DNA of 64,000 nucleotides from Flavimaricola marinus (GCF_900184895.1 NZ_FXZK01000007.1:1-64000); one strand, 5' to 3'; counted from the first letter of the stretch, positions 39,315 to 49,738 are shown. Made by a program: numbers and translations. Notes: generated by a model not told the origin, from the sequence alone.

Positions 39315-40976
39315 TCAAACCTCAATCGTTTTGGGGCGACGGCGGGCGAACCACCAGACAATCAGAAGACGGGTGACGAAAATCGCGGTGAACACGGATG
39401 TCAGAATGCCCAGCCCCAAGGTGATCGCAAATCCACGCACCGGGCCGGAGCCCACGGCATAGAGGATGGTGGCGGTGATCAGGGTGGTGATGTTGCTATC
39501 GAGGATGGCCGACAAGGCGCGCTCATAGCCCAGCTCGATCGCTCTGGCCGGGCCCTTGGCGGTGCGCAACTCTTCCCTGATCCGCTCGAAGACAAGCACG
39601 TTGGCGTCTACCGCCATGCCGACGGTCAGCACGATCCCTGCGATGCCGGGCAGCGTCAGGGTCGCCCCGAGAAGCGACAGAACGCCGAAGATCAGGCAGA
39701 GGTTGATGGCGAGGGCGATATTGGCGAACCAGCCGAACAGGCCGTAGGTCAGCGCCATAAAGACCACGACCAGAGCCGCGCCGACCATAGCGGCCAGCTT
39801 GCCCTTGTCGATGCTGTCTTGGCCCAGTTCCGGGCCGATGGTGCGCTCTTCGAGGAAGGTAAGCTCCGCAGGCAGAGCCCCGGCCCGCAGCAGAACCGCG
39901 AGGTTGGTCGTCTCTTCGACGGTAAACTGGCCGGTGATGATCCCGGAGCCGCCGGCAATATGGCTCTGGATGGTCGGGGCAGAGATCACCTCGCCGTCCA
40001 GCACGATCGCAAAGGGCGCCCCGATGTTCTCGGCGGTATAGTCGCCGAAGGCACGGGCACCGTTGGGGTTGAAGCGGAAATTCACCGCGGGGCGGCCGTT
40101 CTGGTCAAACGCGGGCTGGGCATCGACAAGCTGCTCGCCGGTCACCACGGGCGACCGCTCGATCACATAATAGACACCCTCCTCATCCAGCGACGGGGCA
40201 AGCACATTGCCCGACCCGGCGGGTGTGGCGGGATCGTTGGTGCGGGTGACGACGGGGTTGAAGGTCAACTGAGCGGTCGTGCCGATCAGGTCCTTCACCT
40301 CCTGGGCCGAACCGACGCCGGGCACCTGAATGAGAATGCGGTCCTCGCCCTGACGCTGGATCGTCGGCTCGCGGGTGCCGGCCTCGTCGATCCGGCGGCG
40401 CACGATCTCCAGCGCCAACTGCATGGTCAGATTGTCGGTCGCCACGCGCTCGGCCTCGCTCAGGGCAACCGTGAGCAACGGGCCATTGGCGGTGACCACG
40501 ATATCGGAGGCGCCCGCGCCGGTCAGGCTGACGACCGGCTGGGCCAGACCGCGGATCAACTCGACGGCACGTTCGACACCCGAGGCTTGCGAGATACGAA
40601 CCACCAGCGTGTCGGGGGCGCTGTCCTCGCGGGTGACGAACCCGACGGTATCGCGCTCCTCGGCCAGCACGTCGCGGACTTCCGGCCAAAAGGCGTCCAT
40701 GCGGGTCTCGTAGACGTCCTCGACGGCCACTTCGGCCAGCAGATGCGCACCACCACGCAGATCGAGCCCCAGATTGACGAGGTTCGACGGCAGGAACGAC
40801 GGCCACTGACCGGCCTGAGCCTCCAGCTCCGGGTTGGTCACACCGGACTCGATCACCACGCGGGCATCGTTCGATTGCTCGACACGATTGTAAAAACCGT
40901 TGGGCAGAGCCAGCGCCAAACCAAACAAGACCACCGCAACGATGGAAAGCTGTTTCCACAGACTGAACTGGAGCAT
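39315..40976 (-). CDS. secD: protein translocase subunit SecD
   Basis: A 553-residue partner of SecF. Visible blocks are NLGLDLRGGAHLLAEV, RIDEAGTREPTIQRQGEDRI with QVPGV, and the translocon motif TVGMAVDANVLVFERIREEL. The ATG at 40976 (MLQFSLWKQLSI) is preferred over the adjacent TTG because GAGAGG lies at a normal distance. It follows yajC by 83 bases. Confidence 0.97.
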   Translation of the reverse strand: MLQFSLWKQLSIVAVVLFGLALALPNGFYNRVEQSNDARVVIESGVTNPELEAQAGQWPSFLPSNLVNLGLDLRGGAHLLAEVAVEDVYETRMDAFWPEVRDVLAEERDTVGFVTREDSAPDTLVVRISQASGVERAVELIRGLAQPVVSLTGAGASDIVVTANGPLLTVALSEAERVATDNLTMQLALEIVRRRIDEAGTREPTIQRQGEDRILIQVPGVGSAQEVKDLIGTTAQLTFNPVVTRTNDPATPAGSGNVLAPSLDEEGVYYVIERSPVVTGEQLVDAQPAFDQNGRPAVNFRFNPNGARAFGDYTAENIGAPFAIVLDGEVISAPTIQSHIAGGSGIITGQFTVEETTNLAVLLRAGALPAELTFLEERTIGPELGQDSIDKGKLAAMVGAALVVVFMALTYGLFGWFANIALAINLCLIFGVLSLLGATLTLPGIAGIVLTVGMAVDANVLVFERIREELRTAKGPARAIELGYERALSAILDSNITTLITATILYAVGSGPVRGFAITLGLGILTSVFTAIFVTRLLIVWWFARRRPKTIEV

Positions 40977-41059
40977 CAAGAGGCCTCTCAGGCGGATCGG
41001 TCAGGAGCAAAGCGGACGCGCGCCCCGATCAAGGGCGCGTCCACCGTCGGCAGAAGGGA

Positions 41060-41344
41060 TCAGGCCTTGGCGGGCTCGGTCTTGCTGGTCACGGTCGCGA
41101 TGGTCGAACGGACGACGCGGACGTTGACGCCAGAGGCGATCTCGATCTCGACCTCGTTGTTGTCGTCCTTCACCTTGGTCACCTTGCCGATGATGCCACC
41201 TTGGGTGATCACCTGATCGCCACGGCGCAGCGCGGCAACCATCGCCTGATGCTCCTTGAGCTTCTTCTGCTGGGGACGGATCAGCAGGAAATACATGATC
41301 GCAAAAATGAGGATCAGCGGGACGAGGGATTCTAGGCCTTGCAT
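41060..41344 (-). CDS. yajC: preprotein translocase accessory subunit YajC
   Basis: A 94-residue protein with one membrane segment (about residues 6-22, VPLILIFAIMYFLLIRPQQ) and the conserved KLKEHQAMVAALRRGDQVIT with GGIIGKVTKV. It is the first gene of the yajC-secD-secF-ccm run and is divergent from the pentapeptide gene. Confidence 0.96.
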   Translation of the reverse strand: MQGLESLVPLILIFAIMYFLLIRPQQKKLKEHQAMVAALRRGDQVITQGGIIGKVTKVKDDNNEVEIEIASGVNVRVVRSTIATVTSKTEPAKA

Positions 41345-41519
41345 GGCGGTCCTTCTTGTTGGTCAAAGGGCAGCGCGCCCGTGGCGAAAATTCAAGGGCC
41401 TTGTAGTGTCGGGCGATGGGATTGGCAACTGCACGCAAAGCCCAAAAGCCGTTCCCAAAAGAGCCGGTTTCTGGCCATATGGGGGCGGACGAGTGCAGTG
41501 CAAAGGGGTAACGAGGCGA

Positions 41520-43319
41520 ATGGACGCAGGAACAGTCACCTTGAACATCGCGCCCGAGTGGTTCTGGGGCGGAGTTACCCTGCTCGGGCTGGCGCTGTCG
41601 TCAGCCCTCGTGTTTCTCGCCACAAGCCCCGCTCGTCGGGCCAAACCCTTGGCGATCATGCCCTCAATCATCGCGGCAGCAAAGCTACTCACCCCGATCT
41701 GGATCTTGATCTTTTGCGCCGTCCTCTATGGCCTCTGGCTGGTCATCTTCCAATTCCGACAGGAAATGGAGGGCGACAACCTGCGCTGGCACGTCCTAGC
41801 TCTCGTCGGCTTGATCACAGCACTCGGCGGGATCATCGGCGCACCGCTCGCTTTGATCCGTGTGTTCACCACCGAACGGCAGACCAAGGCGACAGAAGAA
41901 GGGCTGCTCACAGACAGAATCAATGCAGGCATCATCGGGCTGGGCACAGAAAAGACTGTTAAACTGCCGAAATACGATCAGGAGGATCATGTCGGCTACG
42001 TCGAACAGACCCAACCCAACATCGAAGTCCGCATCGGCGCGATCCTTGCCCTCGAACGGTTGGCGAAAAACAACCTCGATGTGCACATCCAGATCATGGA
42101 AATCCTCACCGCCTATATCCGCGAGAATGCCAAAGCATCCGATGCACCCCCACTACTCGCCCCAGATGGGGAACCACTGCCCGAATGCCCGCGCTTCGCG
42201 GCAGACAAGGCCAAGGGCTACAAACAAGAGCTTGAGGATTGGAAAGAAGCGCACACCACTGCGCTCGAGGACGAAAAATCACGCGCCGACATACAAATGG
42301 CGATCAACGTGATCGGACGTCGCACCGAGCCGCAGAAATCGGTGGAACGCGGCGGCCTCCCTGCCTTTGCCAAACTCGGCCTCATCTTTCCGGCCTACCC
42401 CAAAGGCGGCGATAAAGACTCGCTCGAACAATGGCATAGTGCGCGCCAAACCTACCGCGATAAACTATCGGCGTGGCGCACCCAACCAAGGCCCTATGTC
42501 CTCGACCTGCGCAACTGCAACCTCCGCAACGCTCATTTTGAATCCGGCGATCTTGAAAATGCTCGCTTCTACCAAAGCGACCTGCAAGGCGCGCGTCTGA
42601 GGAACGCACGGCTTAATGGCAGCGATCTGGCACAGGCGCGTCTGGAGGGGGCAAACCTCAGGGGGGCGCATCTGGAGGGGGCAGACCTCAGGAGGGCGCA
42701 TCTGGAGGGGGCAGACCTCTGGGGGGCGCGTCTGGAGGGGGCAGTCCTCGGGGAGGCGCATCTGGAGGGGGCAGACCTCAGGGAGGCGCATCTGGAGGGG
42801 GCAGACCTCAGGGAGGCGCATCTGGAGGGGGCAGTCCTCGGGGAGGCGCATCTGGAGGGGGCAGTCCTCACGGAGGCGCAGCTGGAGGGGGCAGTCCTCG
42901 GGGAGGCGCATCTGGAGGGGGCAGACCTCAGGAGGGCGCATCTGGAGGGGGCAGACCTCAGGAGGGCGCATCTGGAGGGGGCAGACCTCTGGGGGGCGCA
43001 TCTGGAGGGGGCAGTCCTCGGGGGGGCGCATCTGGAGGGGGCAGACCTCAGGGAGGCGCAATTCAGCGACCGCACACTTCTCACCGCTGCTACTCTTCGA
43101 GGTGCAGCGGTGAGAAGTGTGGATTTTACCAACATACCACAAATCGCGGATCACGTCGCAGACGTCTTCGGAGACGCCTCTGTCACCCTACCCGGCGGAC
43201 ACGGCGCGACCAGTGACGATTGGCCCGACCATTGGCCAAAGACCGAACTCGACTACGACGAATTCGAGACTGCATGGCACTCATGGCAGGCCACCCTGCC
43301 GCCAGCCACCGACAAATGA
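41520..43319 (+). CDS. membrane protein with a long pentapeptide-repeat domain
   Basis: About 599 residues. Three N-terminal membrane segments (about residues 13-32, 47-74, 84-108) are followed by a soluble linker (110-325). A pentapeptide-repeat beta-helix covers about 327-517; its second half is 14 near-identical decapeptides of the type AHLEGADLRE. A C-terminal conserved tail follows (FGDASVTLPGG and DDWPDHWPK). Such proteins occur in other roseobacters; the helix may bind proteins or mimic DNA, but the function is unknown. The start has GAGG close by. It is divergent from yajC and upstream of serS. Confidence 0.8.
   Translation: MDAGTVTLNIAPEWFWGGVTLLGLALSSALVFLATSPARRAKPLAIMPSIIAAAKLLTPIWILIFCAVLYGLWLVIFQFRQEMEGDNLRWHVLALVGLITALGGIIGAPLALIRVFTTERQTKATEEGLLTDRINAGIIGLGTEKTVKLPKYDQEDHVGYVEQTQPNIEVRIGAILALERLAKNNLDVHIQIMEILTAYIRENAKASDAPPLLAPDGEPLPECPRFAADKAKGYKQELEDWKEAHTTALEDEKSRADIQMAINVIGRRTEPQKSVERGGLPAFAKLGLIFPAYPKGGDKDSLEQWHSARQTYRDKLSAWRTQPRPYVLDLRNCNLRNAHFESGDLENARFYQSDLQGARLRNARLNGSDLAQARLEGANLRGAHLEGADLRRAHLEGADLWGARLEGAVLGEAHLEGADLREAHLEGADLREAHLEGAVLGEAHLEGAVLTEAQLEGAVLGEAHLEGADLRRAHLEGADLRRAHLEGADLWGAHLEGAVLGGAHLEGADLREAQFSDRTLLTAATLRGAAVRSVDFTNIPQIADHVADVFGDASVTLPGGHGATSDDWPDHWPKTELDYDEFETAWHSWQATLPPATDK
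42636..43055 (+). repeat. 14 tandem 30-bp repeats inside the pentapeptide gene
   Basis: Fourteen units of the form GCGCATCTGGAGGGGGCAGA-CCTCAGGGAG follow without gaps. The first half of each unit is almost invariant even at silent positions; variation is limited to GAC/GTC/AAC and the last six bases. This points to recent slippage or recombination expansion. Copy number may differ between strains and be collapsed in assemblies. Confidence 0.95.
43073..43121. repeat. 18-bp perfect inverted repeat within the coding sequence
   Basis: CACACTTCTCACCGCTGC (43073-43090) and its exact reverse complement (43104-43121) flank a 13-base loop. It lies 17 bases after the repeat array, in frame in the pentapeptide gene (codons for RTLLTAATLRGAAVRSV). 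On the plus strand it is followed by GATTTTACC, so it could act as an intragenic terminator or mRNA structure. Confidence 0.9.
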
Positions 43320-43436
43320 CACCGACGCGATACCGACGGCAGACCGACGTGATACCCCACCCAAATTCGCGGTTCCCAATCAGGGCGTCCTGCGGCATAT
43401 GAGGGCATCCGAAACCCAAGCCCATTGGTGAGCCAA

Positions 43437-44729
43437 ATGCACGATATCCGCGCCATCCGAGACAACCCCGCAGCCTTTGACGCGGGGCTTTCCCGCCGTG
43501 GTCTCTCTGCGATGTCGTCGGAAGTGCTGGCGCTGGACGAAGCCCGTAGGGCATTGATCCTAAAGGCGGAAACCGCGCAGGCCGAGGCCAACAAGGCCGC
43601 CAAAGAGGTCGGCGCCGCCAAAGCGCGTGGTGACGAGGACGAATTCCAACGCCTCCGCGCCCAAGTGGCCGAAAACAAAGCACAAATCGCGAGCCTCAAC
43701 GACGGGGCCAAGGCAAAGGACGCCGAATTGCAGGCGCTGCTTTTGGGCATCCCCAACATCCCCTACGACGACGTCCCCGACGGCAAGGACGAGGCCGACA
43801 ACGTCGAGATCCACCGCTACGGAAACCCGCGCAACTTCGCCTTCCAACCCCTTGAACATTATGACATTCCCGCTGTCCAAGACGGGATGGACTTCGAGAC
43901 GGCCGCGAAACTCAGCGGCTCCCGCTTCGTCCTGCTTTCGGGCTCCGTCGCCCGTCTACACAGGGCCTTGGCGCAGTTCATGCTCGACACCCACGTCGAA
44001 GAGCATGGCCTGACGGAAACCATCACCCCCGTGCTGGTGCGCGAGGAAATGATGGTCGGCACCGGGCAGCTTCCCAAGTTCGGCGAGGACAGCTACCAAA
44101 CGACCAACGGTTGGTGGCTCATCCCCACTGCCGAAGTCACTTTGACCAATATCGTCAACGGCTTGACCATCGAAGAGAGCTACCTGCCGCGCCGCTACGC
44201 CGCCCACACGCTCTGCTTCCGCTCCGAGGCCGGGTCCGCCGGGCGGGATACGTCCGGGATGTTGAGGCAGCACCAATTCGAAAAGGTCGAGATGGTCACC
44301 GTCTGCACCCCCGAAACCTCGGACGCCGAGCACACTCGCATGACAACTCAGGCCCAGAACATATTGGAAAAGCTGGAACTTCCCTACCGGACAGTGATCC
44401 TATGCTCCGGCGACATGGGGGCCGGCGCACGGCGGACCCACGATATCGAAGTCTGGCTGCCGGGGCAGAACACCTACCGCGAGATCAGCTCGATCTCCAC
44501 CTGCGGCGCCTATCAGGCGCGCCGGATGAACGCCCGCTACAAACCCAGCGCCGGGGGCAAGCCCGAATTCGTGCACACGCTCAACGGCTCCGGCCTCGCC
44601 GTCGGGCGGACGCTGATCGCGGTGCTCGAGAACGGGCAGGAAGAAGACGGCTCCGTCACCCTGCCCGCCGTCCTGCACCCCTATCTGCGGGGGAAAACCC
44701 GGATCGACGCGTCAGGCTCTCTGGTCTGA
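43437..44729 (+). CDS. serS: seryl-tRNA synthetase
   Basis: A 430-residue class II synthetase. The N-terminal coiled-coil arm (about 25-100, [20 protein letters not shown]) binds the tRNA-Ser long arm. The catalytic domain has motif 2 [20 protein letters not shown] and motif 3 [20 protein letters not shown]. The start [15 protein letters not shown] is canonical. Its end overlaps the convergent DUF2235 gene by 18 bases. Confidence 0.98.
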   Translation: MHDIRAIRDNPAAFDAGLSRRGLSAMSSEVLALDEARRALILKAETAQAEANKAAKEVGAAKARGDEDEFQRLRAQVAENKAQIASLNDGAKAKDAELQALLLGIPNIPYDDVPDGKDEADNVEIHRYGNPRNFAFQPLEHYDIPAVQDGMDFETAAKLSGSRFVLLSGSVARLHRALAQFMLDTHVEEHGLTETITPVLVREEMMVGTGQLPKFGEDSYQTTNGWWLIPTAEVTLTNIVNGLTIEESYLPRRYAAHTLCFRSEAGSAGRDTSGMLRQHQFEKVEMVTVCTPETSDAEHTRMTTQAQNILEKLELPYRTVILCSGDMGAGARRTHDIEVWLPGQNTYREISSISTCGAYQARRMNARYKPSAGGKPEFVHTLNGSGLAVGRTLIAVLENGQEEDGSVTLPAVLHPYLRGKTRIDASGSLV

Positions 44730-45992
44730 CGGCAACGGCGCATTGCGCGGCGGCTCCCAAGGGCGCGGCCGCGTCACCTCGTCTGGCTCGTGCGTCGGAC
44801 CACCGTCACGGGCGACCATCATGTCGCGCAGCGCCGCGACCTCCGACGCCGGACGGTCGAGCAACTCGTCACGCACAAAGCGCAGCCCGGCTGGGCGATA
44901 GCCCGAATCGCGCTGCACCCGGTCCAGCAAGGCAACCGATACATCACGCACCTCCTTCAGGCCCTCGCGATCCGTCTTGATCGCGTTCAGAAACGCTCCC
45001 GTCAGGCCGACCGGGCCGAATTTGTTGGTCAAATGCTCGCCCACCGGATCAAAGCGGGGCGTCACCCGGTCGAATTCCGGCCACGACAGGCGCAGGCCGG
45101 CGCGCTCCGCCCCCTGCGCGATCCACATCAGCGGCACCGACGACAGGCCGACACGCGCACCGCCGCCTCCGACAGAGCCGTGGTCGCCCGGAAACCACTG
45201 CTGCGCATAGGCGGGCACCTCACCCTTGGCGTGACCGCCCTCCTCGGCGTTGAGCGTCTCGACATTGCCCCAGCGCAGCGAGGGAAAGGTCTTGCGGCGC
45301 TCGTCCATCGCCACCGCATGACGGGCAGACAGCACCGACGAGCTAAGCTGATCGTCGTGGAACTCGTATTGCGCGTTGAACCGGGCGGCCATCGGGACAA
45401 AGCCGGGCAGACCCAGGGCCTTCACCGTGTCCCACACGCCCAGATAGGCGATCGTCAGCCTGATCGCCTCGTCGCCGCGGCCCAGGCGCCACTGCAATTC
45501 CTTGGAACTGGTGGCGGTATAAGGGGCGAAATCGGCACGAAATTCGTAGCTCGACGGATCTTCGGGATGAAACGTCTTTCCCCTCGCGACATAGCGGGCC
45601 ATCGCCTCGGGAATCCGGGCCAGATGGCGGCGCGGCGGGATACCGCAACAGCGGATCAGCCCTGCCAGAGAGCGGGCAGCAAAGGCGCCCCGAGAAAAGC
45701 CGAAAATGTAGATCTCGTCGCCCGGCTCATAGGCAAACACGAGATTGCGATAGCTCTGCTCAATGATATCGGTCAGGCCCCAGCCCAGAGCGCCGCCAAG
45801 CATCCTGTCCATCCGGCGGGCCAGCCTGTTGTTGCCCTGCCCCGCCCCGACACCCGGCGAATAGATCACACATTGAGGATAGCCCTCGGCGTCCGAGTGC
45901 ATCACACAGCGCGACAATCGCACCACATTCGTCGGATGCTCGGCGTCAGGACGATTCCATGTTCCGTCGATAAAGATGGCAATTCGCTTCAT
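44712..45992 (-). CDS. DUF2235 alpha/beta hydrolase (Tle1-like)
   Basis: A 426-residue protein with the DUF2235 signature: [24 protein letters not shown], the nucleophile elbow [12 protein letters not shown] (Ser100), [13 protein letters not shown] and the late block [11 protein letters not shown] with a His. Some relatives are type VI secretion phospholipase effectors (Tle1), but many are stand-alone enzymes. No secretion or immunity gene is adjacent and there is no signal peptide. A GTG two codons earlier (45998) is another possible start. Confidence 0.85.
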   Translation of the reverse strand: MKRIAIFIDGTWNRPDAEHPTNVVRLSRCVMHSDAEGYPQCVIYSPGVGAGQGNNRLARRMDRMLGGALGWGLTDIIEQSYRNLVFAYEPGDEIYIFGFSRGAFAARSLAGLIRCCGIPPRRHLARIPEAMARYVARGKTFHPEDPSSYEFRADFAPYTATSSKELQWRLGRGDEAIRLTIAYLGVWDTVKALGLPGFVPMAARFNAQYEFHDDQLSSSVLSARHAVAMDERRKTFPSLRWGNVETLNAEEGGHAKGEVPAYAQQWFPGDHGSVGGGGARVGLSSVPLMWIAQGAERAGLRLSWPEFDRVTPRFDPVGEHLTNKFGPVGLTGAFLNAIKTDREGLKEVRDVSVALLDRVQRDSGYRPAGLRFVRDELLDRPASEVAALRDMMVARDGGPTHEPDEVTRPRPWEPPRNAPLPSDQRA

Positions 45993-46083
45993 ATTCACGA
46001 TTACAGGGCTAAGGTAACCCTAGGTCAAGGCGGGAAAACCAGTCCTTCATGGACCTTTTCGCGCCGATGTGAGTTAAGGGGCC

Positions 46084-46797
46084 ATGCACACAAAATCCAT
46101 CCTGACACTTTTGTTCACCGCCAGCTTCGTGCTGTCGCCCCTCGTCACACCGCCGTTCAGCGGATTCGAATCGGGGCAACTGCCAATCCCGCAGATCGAT
46201 CCGCCGATCCAGCCGGCGGGCTACGCCTTCTCGATCTGGGGGCTGATTTACGGCTGGCTGGTGGTTTCGGCGGTTTTCGGCATCGCGAAACGGGCCGACA
46301 GCGCCGATTGGAACCGGGCGCGCGGGCCGTTGATCCTCAGCCTTGCAATCGGCACACCGTGGCTCTGGGTCGCGGGAGAGAGTGCGGTCTGGGCAACGGT
46401 GCTCATCTTTGCGATGGCGGTCACCGCAATCGGCGCTCTCTGGAGCGCACCACGGCGCGACAAATGGTGGTTCCGCGTGCCGGTGGCGATATATGCGGGC
46501 TGGTTGACGGCCGCCTCCTTCGTCTCGTTGGGCAGCACCATGGCCGGCTACGGCCTGGTGACGGATGCGCAGGGCTGGGCCTATATCGGGATTGGGCTGG
46601 CTCTGGTGGTGACCCTGCTGACGCAGCGCCAGGCCTACAACGCACCGGCCTACGGATTGACGGTGATCTGGGCGCTCGTCGGGATCATTGTGGCCAATCA
46701 GACCGACAACCTCAGCATCTCGATGACCGCAGGCGCAGGCATCGTCATCCTGCTCGGCGCTCTGATCGTAGAACGCCGGTCGCGACAGGCGGCCTGA
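46084..46797 (+). CDS. TspO/MBR-like multi-helix membrane protein
   Basis: A 237-residue protein with about seven membrane segments. PAGYAFSIWGLIYGWLVVSA and the Trp-rich helices (TPWLWVAGESAVW and WWFRVPVAIYAGWLTAASF) resemble the tryptophan-rich sensory protein (TspO) family, though it is longer than the usual 160 residues and the match is by eye. TspO proteins bind tetrapyrroles. It stands alone, divergent from the DUF2235 gene. Confidence 0.6.
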   Translation: MHTKSILTLLFTASFVLSPLVTPPFSGFESGQLPIPQIDPPIQPAGYAFSIWGLIYGWLVVSAVFGIAKRADSADWNRARGPLILSLAIGTPWLWVAGESAVWATVLIFAMAVTAIGALWSAPRRDKWWFRVPVAIYAGWLTAASFVSLGSTMAGYGLVTDAQGWAYIGIGLALVVTLLTQRQAYNAPAYGLTVIWALVGIIVANQTDNLSISMTAGAGIVILLGALIVERRSRQAA

Positions 46798-46800
46798 GCG

Positions 46801-46816
46801 GCCCCCGTCAGGGGGC
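46801..46816 (+). terminator. hairpin after the TspO-like gene
   Basis: GCCCCC-GTCA-GGGGGC is a perfect six-base stem directly after the stop codon. There is no T run, so termination is only possible. Confidence 0.4.
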
Positions 46817-46856
46817 TCGCGCACAAAGGTGTCGCGCCCTAGGCGCGGCCTTCAGG

Positions 46857-48320
46857 TCACTTCTTGAGGTGCTTGGACAAGCGTGACGGCTGCGCCTTCT
46901 TGCGCCCCTTGAACGGGTTCTTTTGCCCCTGATCGCGCAGGGTCAGACGGATCGGCGTGCCGGGCATGTCGAAATCCATACGCAACCCGTTGATCAGATA
47001 GCGCGAATAGCTCTCGGGCACCGCCTCCGGATAGGAGGTCATGACCACGAAAGCCGGCGGCCGGGTCTTGACCTGCGTGGCATAGCGCATCTTGATCCGC
47101 TTGCCGCCCGGCGCGGGCGGCGGATGCTGTTCCAGCATTCCGGCCAGCCAGCGGTTCAGGTTGGCGGTCGAAATGCGACGATTCCAAACTTCGTGAGCCT
47201 TCAGGATCGCGCCGTGCAGCCTGTCCAGCCCCTTGCCGGTCTTGGCCGAGACAGTGACCAGCGGCGCGCCGCGCAACTGGGGCAGCAACCGCTCGAAGGC
47301 TTCGCGCAATTCCTTGAGCTTGTCCTGCTTGTGGTCTTCCGTATCCCATTTGTTGACGGCAATCACGACCGCGCGGCCCTCGCGCTCAGCCAGATCGGCA
47401 ATGCGCAGATCCTGCTGCTCGAACGGGATCTCGACGTCCAGCAACACAACGACCACTTCGGCAAAGCGGACCGCACGCAGACCGTCCGACACGCTCATCT
47501 TCTCGAGCTTGTCCTCGATCCGGGCCTTCTTGCGCATTCCCGCCGTGTCAAAGATACGAACGGGCGTGCCTTCCCAGTCGATCGCGAGCGAGATTGCGTC
47601 ACGGGTGATCCCGGCTTCCGGGCCGGTCAGCAGCCGCTCCTCGCCCAAGATCTTGTTGATCAGCGTTGACTTGCCGGCATTCGGACGGCCGACCACGGCG
47701 ATCTGCAAAGGCTTGGCCTTGGTCGGCACCCTCGGGGCCAGCTCCTCGTCGCCATCCTCGACATCCACATCGGTCTCGGGCTCAAAGGACGGCTGGTCCT
47801 CTGCGGCCTTTTCCAGCTCGTCGGCAATCGGCATCAGCACCTGAAGCAGATCGGTGATGCCCTCACCATGCTCGCCCGACAGGCGAACCGGCTCGCCAAG
47901 GCCCAGCGAAAACGCCTCCAGATAGCCCGCATCGCCAGCCTTGCCCTCGGATTTGTTGGCGGCCACGATCACGTGGGCATTCTTGCGGCGCAAAATATCG
48001 GCAAAGACTTCGTCCACCGGGGTCACGCCGACACGGGCGTCGATCAGGAACAGACAGATGTCCGCCATCTCGACGGCGCGCTCGGTCAACCGGCGCATCC
48101 GGCCTTGCAGGCTGTCGTCTGTGGCGTCTTCCAGCCCGGCGCTGTCGATCACGGTAAACTTCAGGTCACCCAGACGGGCAGCCCCTTCGCGCAAGTCGCG
48201 GGTCACACCGGGCTGGTCGTCGACCAAAGCCAGCTTTTTGCCCACTAGGCGGTTGAACAGTGTGGATTTGCCCACATTCGGGCGGCCCACAATGGCGAGG
48301 GTAAAGGTCATGGCATCCAT
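46857..48320 (-). CDS. der: ribosome biogenesis GTPase Der
   Basis: A 487-residue protein with two tandem GTPase domains acting in 50S assembly. G1 motifs are [14 protein letters not shown] (about 8-20) and [14 protein letters not shown] (about 210-222), with NKSEG-type and NKWDTED G4 motifs. The C-terminal KH-like domain ends in [20 protein letters not shown]. An acidic insert ([11 protein letters not shown]) lies between the G domains. The start may be 48320 or the ATG three codons later (48311). Confidence 0.96.
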   Translation of the reverse strand: MDAMTFTLAIVGRPNVGKSTLFNRLVGKKLALVDDQPGVTRDLREGAARLGDLKFTVIDSAGLEDATDDSLQGRMRRLTERAVEMADICLFLIDARVGVTPVDEVFADILRRKNAHVIVAANKSEGKAGDAGYLEAFSLGLGEPVRLSGEHGEGITDLLQVLMPIADELEKAAEDQPSFEPETDVDVEDGDEELAPRVPTKAKPLQIAVVGRPNAGKSTLINKILGEERLLTGPEAGITRDAISLAIDWEGTPVRIFDTAGMRKKARIEDKLEKMSVSDGLRAVRFAEVVVVLLDVEIPFEQQDLRIADLAEREGRAVVIAVNKWDTEDHKQDKLKELREAFERLLPQLRGAPLVTVSAKTGKGLDRLHGAILKAHEVWNRRISTANLNRWLAGMLEQHPPPAPGGKRIKMRYATQVKTRPPAFVVMTSYPEAVPESYSRYLINGLRMDFDMPGTPIRLTLRDQGQKNPFKGRKKAQPSRLSKHLKK

Positions 48321-48359
48321 ATCCCGGGATCAGGTTATGGCCGATACACCCAAACGGCG

Positions 48360-49694
48360 CTAACGAAAAGCCATCAGTTGACCATCGGCCGAGACAACGT
48401 ACAAAACGCCGCCCGCAACGACGGGGTGCGAAGCGGCCCCGCCGGGCAGCGGAACTGCGCTCACCAAGGCGCCCGACACCGGGTCGAAACTGCGCAAGAC
48501 GCCGTCCGACGACGCCACGACAAGGCGGCCACCCGCAAGGATCGGTCCAAAATGGACGAACCGGCTGGTCCGGCGGGTCAAACCACCGCTTTCTTCGGAC
48601 TGCGGCAAAGGCTGACGCCAAATCGGCGTGCCGTCGCTCGCATCGAGACGAACCAATTCATTGATATCGTTGACCAAGAAGAGCGATCCACCCACCGGCA
48701 CGACCGGCGACAGGGCACCCTCCGTGGCGGTCCAGAGGCGCTCTCCTGTGGTTGCCTGCATGGCGACAACGCGGCCAGACAGGTTGCCCACATAGACGGT
48801 ATCGCCCAGAATGACCGGGTCGGACGAGATGTCATTGGCCGAAAGCGATCCGGCCTCGCCGGGACGAGCCCCCGCGATCACGCTTGACCAGCGGCGCAAG
48901 CCGCCTTGCGGAAATGCGCCCAGAACCTCGCCGGACGGAAACGGGAATATCGCCACGTCATTATTGACGGCAGGTCCGGCACCGCCGGCGAAATTTGCCG
49001 TGGACGGGGTGCCGTCCAGCGTCCAGGCAACCCGGCCCGAGGATCGCTCAATGGCCCAGGCGCGGCTGTCGCGGGCAACGACATAGACCAGATCACCCGC
49101 CACCGTGGGAGCACCTCCGCTGGCATCCAGGTCCTGCACCCAGCGCTCGCCGCCGGTCGCGACGTCCATCGCGACCAACCGGCCAAAGCCCGTCGTGGCA
49201 TAGACCGTCTCTCCGGCGGCTGCCAAGCCGCCGCCCGAGGCTTCTCCCGCGCGGTCTGTCGGCGGGATCAGGCTGCGCGACCACAACGGCTGTCCGCCGG
49301 TCGTAAAGGCCGACACCACACCCAGCGCATCCATCGTGAACACCCGGCCGTCCAGCACCACGGGATCGGCGGTGATACGATTGCGGCGTGTATTGCCCTC
49401 ACCGATCGGGGCCGAAAAGGCGAGGGTCAGCGACGCGCCGAGCGCGGGATGGGTCAATTGGTGCGTGGCACTCCCGGCACGATGGGTGAAATTCGCATTG
49501 GTCCTGGCGGCAGGCAGCGCAATCGGTCGGGCGGCGTTGACAAAGGGCGCCTCAGCCCCCGGCATACCGTCGCGCAGGTCAAGGCGCTCGCCGGGAAGGA
49601 TCACGTCCGGTTCGGCACAGGCGGCGACGAACGAAAGGGCCAGAAGCGCCAAACCGGCCTTGGATCGGAGAAATGTGCTGTGTGCCACTGCCAT
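48360..49694 (-). CDS. bamB: outer membrane protein assembly factor BamB
   Basis: A 444-residue lipoprotein of the BAM complex. The signal peptide ends in a lipobox LSFVAACAEP (Cys26). A PQQ-like beta-propeller follows with repeated blocks such as GQPLWSRSLIPP, VYATTGFGRLVAMDVATGGE and RVVAMQATTGERLW. It lies upstream of der in the usual alphaproteobacterial yfgM-bamB-der order. Confidence 0.93.
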   Translation of the reverse strand: MAVAHSTFLRSKAGLALLALSFVAACAEPDVILPGERLDLRDGMPGAEAPFVNAARPIALPAARTNANFTHRAGSATHQLTHPALGASLTLAFSAPIGEGNTRRNRITADPVVLDGRVFTMDALGVVSAFTTGGQPLWSRSLIPPTDRAGEASGGGLAAAGETVYATTGFGRLVAMDVATGGERWVQDLDASGGAPTVAGDLVYVVARDSRAWAIERSSGRVAWTLDGTPSTANFAGGAGPAVNNDVAIFPFPSGEVLGAFPQGGLRRWSSVIAGARPGEAGSLSANDISSDPVILGDTVYVGNLSGRVVAMQATTGERLWTATEGALSPVVPVGGSLFLVNDINELVRLDASDGTPIWRQPLPQSEESGGLTRRTSRFVHFGPILAGGRLVVASSDGVLRSFDPVSGALVSAVPLPGGAASHPVVAGGVLYVVSADGQLMAFR

Positions 49695-49738
49695 GCCCTA
49701 TCGTCTTTTTCTTCGTTCCGGGTCCGCGGTCAGTCAGC

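Noticed and set aside
38772-41216. Long plus-strand frame opposite secD/secF/yajC
   Set aside because: An antisense shadow of three clear Sec genes; no start site or domain.
42636-43055. CRISPR-like array of 30-bp repeats
   Set aside because: The units are directly adjacent with no spacers, keep a reading frame and encode AxLxx pentapeptides, so this is a coding tandem repeat.
42465-43154. Antisense and alternative-frame proteins across the pentapeptide repeat
   Set aside because: Because the unit is 30 bp and has no stop in several frames, they stay open automatically; the products are biased repeats without homology.
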